Shown: positions 6,577-10,687 of the stretch, one piece after another
Numbering within the stretch: the first letter of the stretch is position 1
Layout: the number at the start of each line of letters is the position of its first letter
Source of the DNA: an uncultured Candidatus Saccharibacteria bacterium
Lineage (GTDB): Bacteria; Patescibacteriota; Saccharimonadia; Saccharimonadales; Saccharimonadaceae
NCBI GenBank assembly: GCA_938049075.1
Contig: CALICZ010000134.1
Span: forward strand, 1-10,687
Reading direction: 5' to 3'
Length of the DNA: 10,687 nt
Position numbers and translations under genes: made by a program
Notes under the pieces: model-generated
Database searches by the model: none
What the model was told of the DNA's origin: nothing
Seen by the model: the letters and a program-made list of their open reading frames with translations, nothing else

Positions 6577-9500
6577 TTAGTGTCGCCGATTATCGCGATT
6601 TTTGCTTGCATTCTTGAAAGATGAATCCACGGTATCTTTTGTTGCTTGTTGAATATTTTGAAGCTCCTCTTTACTAAGTCTAAGTCTTCCGCTTTGAGCT
6701 TCTTGTCGTGACCTTTCCAATTCTTTTTGCCGTGTAACATGTTTATCGCCGACTGTTTGAAGACCTAGGTTATGAACAACAGCTGCTGGAGTCGCAAGAC
6801 CATCTTCAGTATGATAGAACGCATCTAGGTTTGCACGGATACTACTCTTTGTAGTTTCGTCAACCTTCTCTAGAGCTTCCTTAACAACTGCACTTTGACT
6901 GACACTACTTGACATCAATGTTTCATTGGAAATCTTACCCCCCTCGAGTTGACTGGTTATATTACCATACAGCGCCGACTGTGCTTCTATACTATTACGG
7001 TACTTACCAGATGCAATTGCCCCTATACCAGCAGTCCCATAAAGAGCATTGTCGCCATGTTTTCGTGCACCCTGAGCAGCAAGTACTCGAAGGTACTCAG
7101 CCTGAGCTGGAGCATAGTCTTGGTCAAGATCACCTGTTGCAGCCATAATATCCAACCTTTCCTTGAAGTTGCCATATTCCATACCAGCTTCTATCGCACC
7201 TGCACGTTCCATAGCATCTAACTTTCTATTCTTTCCAAGTTTAGGATCGAACATCATTCCTGTCTTTGCAAGCTCAACCATTTGTTCTGGCATATGGTCA
7301 CTCTCAAGCCATGTTCGTGCTTCGCTTTTTTGTTTATCTCGCTGCTCTGTTGCAAAAGTTTTTGCGATCCGGGGGCGTCGACTGCGTGCTCGAGAGCCGC
7401 CAATAACATTATATGCAAAACCTCTAATTCCTCCTGCATTTGCAAACTGGCCCATCATTTGCTCGTTGCGTTCTTGTTCACGTAATAACCTTGCTTGTTG
7501 GATGCCATAGCCGATTGATGTTTTGCCCATATTATCGCGAGTTTTTGCTAGAAGTTTTGCATTGCTTCGCATACCCATATGCTGTAACTTGGCTCCTAAT
7601 GCTCCCATCGCTCCCATTGCTCCCATGAGTAAAGCGGGAGAAGCAAGAAGTGGAATAAACATAACACCAAGAGCTGTAATTTGGCTTGTTACATCGTCCT
7701 TTGTAATAAAGATTGAGGCTGCTACCTTAGACATACCAAATATGACAGCAATTGTTGGATACACTGCAAGTAAACTTAGGAACATCTTCCACCACTTATG
7801 GTAGAGTTTTTCAGTATTAGGGAGAAGAAGTGCCACAAAAGCAAGTGGTGATATGACTGCTAATATAACAATACCAGCATTACGTCCTAGTAGAATGATG
7901 AAAGCTAACAAGAGCCCAATAAGTGCTCCGAGTGCAATAGGGCCAAGAAGAGATATATTTGCAATCAACATAGAACCTTCTGCTGCAACAAACGTACCAG
8001 CTGCAACAGTGCTACCACCAGCGAGAGCTACTTGGGCGGTTCTCTCGGCAAAACTGGTTTTGTCGGCACCACCAGAAGCTAGAGTATTAATAAAGCCATA
8101 CAAAGATCCGCCAAGAACGTTAGACATATCGATAAGGAATTGACAAACAATAAAAGAAACATTAATCAAGACAGATATCATAATTAATCTTGGTAGTATT
8201 CGCTTTATTCCATAATTTGAGATACCAAGACTTGTAACATGTGAATATATGACAAATAGAAATGCAGCAATAAGCAGGATATTAGCTATATTGCGAAATG
8301 CTGACCATGATTCATTTGCGGCGTCCTTTTGAAATATCTCGTGATCAAGAGATAAGAAATCACTAATGATTCCATATAATCCATCAATCACTTTTCCCAT
8401 AAAGTTTACGACAGGACAAACCATCCATCCTATAGCACCAATTGCATCAGAGCAGGTGTTAATATCTTCATCTTCCTTATCGCTGTCATGGGTACCAGTA
8501 GCACTATCTCCAGTGCCATCACTTTTACCCATACCGGCGAGACAGTTTTTGTATGCTTCATCGTTGTCAGGAAATTTATTTTTACAATCATCAGCGTTCT
8601 TTGCTGACCGGCCTTGTTTACACTGATCTATAGCAGATTTATTACCTGAAAACTTTTTTTCGCACGTATCTTCTTTGATCCACTTTGCATAGGCGTCAGC
8701 TTTAGAGGCCATTGCCTGCGCAATTTCTATGCAACTAATCTGAGCTTCTTGACCACTACTATTGTATGCTTTTGTCTTTATGCTTTTGTTTGTTGGGCCG
8801 CCCTTAACAGGCTTCATATAGTAGTTTTTATTGCCTACTTTACCGCTACCATCGGCTGTTTTAATGTTCTTTATAAATAGCTCGTCATTGTCAGGGTAGT
8901 TCTTGTCTGTTACCTCAGCACCACATCCACCACGAAAAACATTATACCAATATAAATACTCAGCTGCATCACTCATCTTGAGCTGATCATTTGTGGAGTT
9001 TACTCCCCTCGATTTAAGCTTATTTGCTATTGTTTGTGGAATACCACCGAAGCTTTTTGCAAACGTAAAATCAACATTAAACGGGCCAGTGCCATTAACA
9101 CAATCCTGAGAAGATCCTGGATTACTAGAAACACGCTTTGCGCCAAAATCACACAACATTTCAGTGGGTGACTTATAGCCCCACAGTGTTGCCGCATCCT
9201 TTACCCAAGATGAGCTACCGCTGCGGTCACAATAAAAAACTTGTGAAGCTGTATGGGTACCCCATGCCTTATCATTTCTGACATAATTTGAACCAGTGTA
9301 CTTTGATAGACTTTTAAAGAACCAAGAGGGACCTGAAGTATACCGCTCATCCTGAAACCAATTACCAGACTCAACATCGTTTGCATCTATTTGATTACCA
9401 TTAATCTTCATGCTATACAGAGAGTTGGTCTCTTTAGGGTCTTTTATATGTAGACAAAAATTAAGAGCTTGAGCATATGCCCAGCTCGCAGCTTGCTCTT

Positions 9501-9639
9501 GTGGAGCCATTTGCGATTCTTCTTTTGCACGGACTACAGGAGAAAGCGTTGTCACTAATAAAGAGGCCACAAACAGCACTACTGTAATAAAAAGAGATAA
9601 ACGAAAGAACGTTAATTGTTTCTTTTTGCTACTTGTCAT
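6577..9639 (-). CDS. VirB6/TrbL-like type IV secretion membrane protein with exported Cys-rich domain
   Basis: This is a 1020-residue protein. Residues 1-38 form a signal sequence: KKKQ, hydrophobic core 11-31, and a possible cleavage after Ala38 in VVRA-KE. Residues ~40-395 are hydrophilic and probably outside the membrane, with cysteines at 62, 137, 163, 180, 239, 303, 326, 340, 352, 366 and 396. A polytopic region follows with segments near 398-425, 450-470, 480-505, 555-582, 586-608, 616-640 and 655-682, including YHKWWKMFLSLLAVYPTIAV at 613-632, typical of VirB6-like proteins in CPR. Residues ~685-1020 are a charged, helical cytoplasmic tail. VirB6 proteins form the inner-membrane channel. 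I chose ATG at 9639 over an in-frame TTG at 9687 because it gives a canonical signal peptide. It is much longer than classical VirB6 (~300 residues). AT-richer than the PrgI operon downstream. Confidence 0.88.
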   Translation of the reverse strand: MTSSKKKQLTFFRLSLFITVVLFVASLLVTTLSPVVRAKEESQMAPQEQAASWAYAQALNFCLHIKDPKETNSLYSMKINGNQIDANDVESGNWFQDERYTSGPSWFFKSLSKYTGSNYVRNDKAWGTHTASQVFYCDRSGSSSWVKDAATLWGYKSPTEMLCDFGAKRVSSNPGSSQDCVNGTGPFNVDFTFAKSFGGIPQTIANKLKSRGVNSTNDQLKMSDAAEYLYWYNVFRGGCGAEVTDKNYPDNDELFIKNIKTADGSGKVGNKNYYMKPVKGGPTNKSIKTKAYNSSGQEAQISCIEIAQAMASKADAYAKWIKEDTCEKKFSGNKSAIDQCKQGRSAKNADDCKNKFPDNDEAYKNCLAGMGKSDGTGDSATGTHDSDKEDEDINTCSDAIGAIGWMVCPVVNFMGKVIDGLYGIISDFLSLDHEIFQKDAANESWSAFRNIANILLIAAFLFVIYSHVTSLGISNYGIKRILPRLIMISVLINVSFIVCQFLIDMSNVLGGSLYGFINTLASGGADKTSFAERTAQVALAGGSTVAAGTFVAAEGSMLIANISLLGPIALGALIGLLLAFIILLGRNAGIVILAVISPLAFVALLLPNTEKLYHKWWKMFLSLLAVYPTIAVIFGMSKVAASIFITKDDVTSQITALGVMFIPLLASPALLMGAMGAMGALGAKLQHMGMRSNAKLLAKTRDNMGKTSIGYGIQQARLLREQERNEQMMGQFANAGGIRGFAYNVIGGSRARSRRPRIAKTFATEQRDKQKSEARTWLESDHMPEQMVELAKTGMMFDPKLGKNRKLDAMERAGAIEAGMEYGNFKERLDIMAATGDLDQDYAPAQAEYLRVLAAQGARKHGDNALYGTAGIGAIASGKYRNSIEAQSALYGNITSQLEGGKISNETLMSSSVSQSAVVKEALEKVDETTKSSIRANLDAFYHTEDGLATPAAVVHNLGLQTVGDKHVTRQKELERSRQEAQSGRLRLSKEELQNIQQATKDTVDSSFKNASKNRDNRRH

Positions 9640-9810
9640 ACGTCTATTTAAGCACAGATATACACAAAACAAAAGACACAAAGCCAATGTATCACAGAAA
9701 CTATTGCTAGGTAATATATAACGTTTACAACACCAGCGATAAACGATAATAGAAAAGTAATTAGTAATTTTAATTCACATTAGCTAATAGTATAGCTATA
9801 GATCTTTGGC
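9640..9810. other. AT-rich intergenic region
   Basis: These 171 bases separate two minus-strand genes. They contain no credible coding frame. An 18-base segment at 9781-9798 has TAGCTA at both ends (self-complementary, 6-base arms), too weak and AT-rich to call a terminator. The gap is long enough for the virB6-like gene to have its own promoter. Confidence 0.5.
9646..9654 (-). promoter_or_regulatory. Possible extended -10 element before virB6-like gene
   Basis: The minus strand reads TGCTTAAAT ending 6 bases before the ATG at 9639. It shares the TGC extension with the PrgI promoter but matches only 4 of 6 bases of TATAAT. No Shine-Dalgarno precedes the ATG, so a leaderless message starting at or next to the ATG is plausible. 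In an AT-rich gap such a match may be chance. Confidence 0.3.
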
Positions 9811-10687
9811 CTAATAGAAACATTTGTTTCTACCTTTTGCAGCACTGTGTCCAAAGATCGAACTCTCTACAAGAGCACGTTGGTTATCTGCGTTGGTTGG
9901 GTCAGCAGGATAGTAGGTGATTTGCTCGATGCCGTCAGTAGTAATAGCACAAGGTATATAAATAATGGTTGTTGCCTTTGATGGTTGATCATCTTGACCA
10001 TTATCGTTAACGGGCAGATTGTTTTTGACTGGCTCAGTCCTTTGGCTTGTAATCGCTTTGTTGTAGAAGATAGAAGCTCCTTCAATGCGCTTTTGATCTG
10101 GGAAAAGAGGGTTGTCGTCCTCGTAATACAAAGGAATTTGCCCAATAGGCTCTAGATCATCTCTTGTAGATGATGGCTGTATAAAGTTTTGCAGCGTCAT
10201 ACTCGGTGCACTGTCCGATTCTTCTGCCCAAGTAGATGTAGAAGACTGAATCATTTCAATGAGGGTGTCTCGGTAACTCTTTGCTGCGAAGCGATCTGGC
10301 GCTTGTATAAAGCTTTTGCTTGAGAGAACACAGGCGTCAAGCAGTCTCTGTGCTATACTAATAGCCTCATCTTTATAGCTGCTTACCTTATATTTTTCCA
10401 CAATAGTTTGAGCAACATTAAAAACAAGAGCATTGTGATCAATGATTTGTGGTAAGCTATAGCCAACATCTACACTTGGCTTCATGGTGGCATTTTGCTC
10501 AAATTTTTCAAGCTGCTCACCATTCATTATTGGGTATCGATCAGTCATCTTATGTAGAGTTTCGTCTCGATATTGGCCAACAACAGCTTCAAGAAGTACT
10601 TGCTTAGTGCTTTCCCACTGAGGGGCTTTACCAAAATAATCGTTTGAAGGGCTGTCAACGGGTATCTCCAGTAGTGATTTAAGGCTT
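9811..10687 (-). CDS. Unrecognised soluble protein, 3' portion (5' end outside window)
   Basis: The minus-strand frame is open from the right window edge to a TAG at 9811, giving 291 visible residues. An internal Met at 10548 could be mistaken for the start, but 46 sense codons precede it without a stop and read like ordinary protein (e.g. LLEAVVGQYRDETLHKMTDR), so the gene is best taken as 5'-truncated by the window. There is no membrane segment in the visible part. It has helical segments (DHNALVFNVAQTIVEKYK, DEAISIAQRLLDACVL), an acidic/Pro/Ser middle, and a C-terminus ending in KGRNKCFY. I do not recognise a family or catalytic motif. It lies 171 bases upstream of the virB6-like gene in the same orientation, so membership in the secretion cluster is possible but unproven. 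Confidence 0.8.
   Translation of the reverse strand, partial: SLKSLLEIPVDSPSNDYFGKAPQWESTKQVLLEAVVGQYRDETLHKMTDRYPIMNGEQLEKFEQNATMKPSVDVGYSLPQIIDHNALVFNVAQTIVEKYKVSSYKDEAISIAQRLLDACVLSSKSFIQAPDRFAAKSYRDTLIEMIQSSTSTWAEESDSAPSMTLQNFIQPSSTRDDLEPIGQIPLYYEDDNPLFPDQKRIEGASIFYNKAITSQRTEPVKNNLPVNDNGQDDQPSKATTIIYIPCAITTDGIEQITYYPADPTNADNQRALVESSIFGHSAAKGRNKCFY

Noticed and set aside
9640..9687. An upstream TTG start at 9687 for the VirB6-like gene.
   Set aside because: It would add MALCLLFCVYLCLNRR before an already complete signal peptide and has no ribosome site. The ATG at 9639 gives a canonical n-region and hydrophobic core.
9781..9798. Inverted repeat with TAGCTA arms as a transcription terminator after the gene at 9811-10687.
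   Set aside because: The arms are only 6 bases and AT-rich, and no T-tract follows on the minus strand.
10546..10548. Met at 10548 as the true start of the right-hand gene.
   Set aside because: The frame continues upstream for 46 sense codons to the window edge with protein-like composition, and no Shine-Dalgarno precedes this Met.
1..10687. Alternative genetic code (TGA as glycine, as in some CPR lineages).
   Set aside because: No in-frame TGA was met in the long frames, and glycine is encoded by GGN throughout.
1..10687. tRNA, rRNA, CRISPR array, insertion sequence or integrase attachment site.
   Set aside because: The window is almost fully coding. I saw no spaced direct repeats, transposase-like protein, terminal inverted repeats or RNA gene signature.

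Overview
The window reads as part of a type IV secretion / conjugation-type gene cluster from a Patescibacteria (CPR) bacterium, most likely Candidatus Saccharibacteria (TM7). The evidence is a gene order and set of protein types characteristic of that group: a giant polytopic VirB6-like protein with a large exported domain, a PrgI-family (VirB3-like) membrane protein, a short TraC-like protein and a VirB4-type ATPase. The phylum call is inferred from family recognition, not from a marker gene. Frames read cleanly with the standard bacterial code: TAA and TAG stops are used, and long frames contain no internal TGA. This argues against the CPR lineages that recode TGA.

All six supported genes lie on the minus strand, so transcription runs from high to low coordinates. 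From right to left they are: (1) the 3' part of an unrecognised soluble protein (9811-10687, 5' end outside the window); (2) a 171-base AT-rich gap; (3) a 1020-residue VirB6/TrbL-like protein (6577-9639); (4) a 61-base gap with an excellent extended -10 promoter; (5) a 622-residue PrgI-family protein with a huge proline/glutamine-rich tail (4647-6515); (6) a TraC-like protein (3672-4628); (7) a VirB4-family ATPase (1837-3672), coupled to the previous gene by a TAATG overlap; (8) a 610-residue stretch of an unrecognised membrane-anchored protein (1-1830), whose C-terminus is outside the window.

In the likely machine, VirB4 powers assembly or substrate movement at the inner face of the membrane. 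PrgI docks it to the membrane, the TraC-like protein is an accessory to the ATPase, and VirB6 forms the membrane channel with a cysteine-rich domain outside. No VirB8, VirB9, VirB10, VirD4, pilin, relaxase or lytic transglycosylase is seen here, so the function (conjugation, DNA uptake or host-directed secretion) cannot be decided from this window.

Two things stand out. First, base composition is mosaic: roughly 55-70% GC in sampled 60-base lines from about 1570 to 6515, and about 38-50% on both sides. The left edge of the GC-rich block falls inside a gene. Second, three consecutive components carry long disordered arms, and the VirB6 protein has a large exported domain with an internally repeated cysteine motif.
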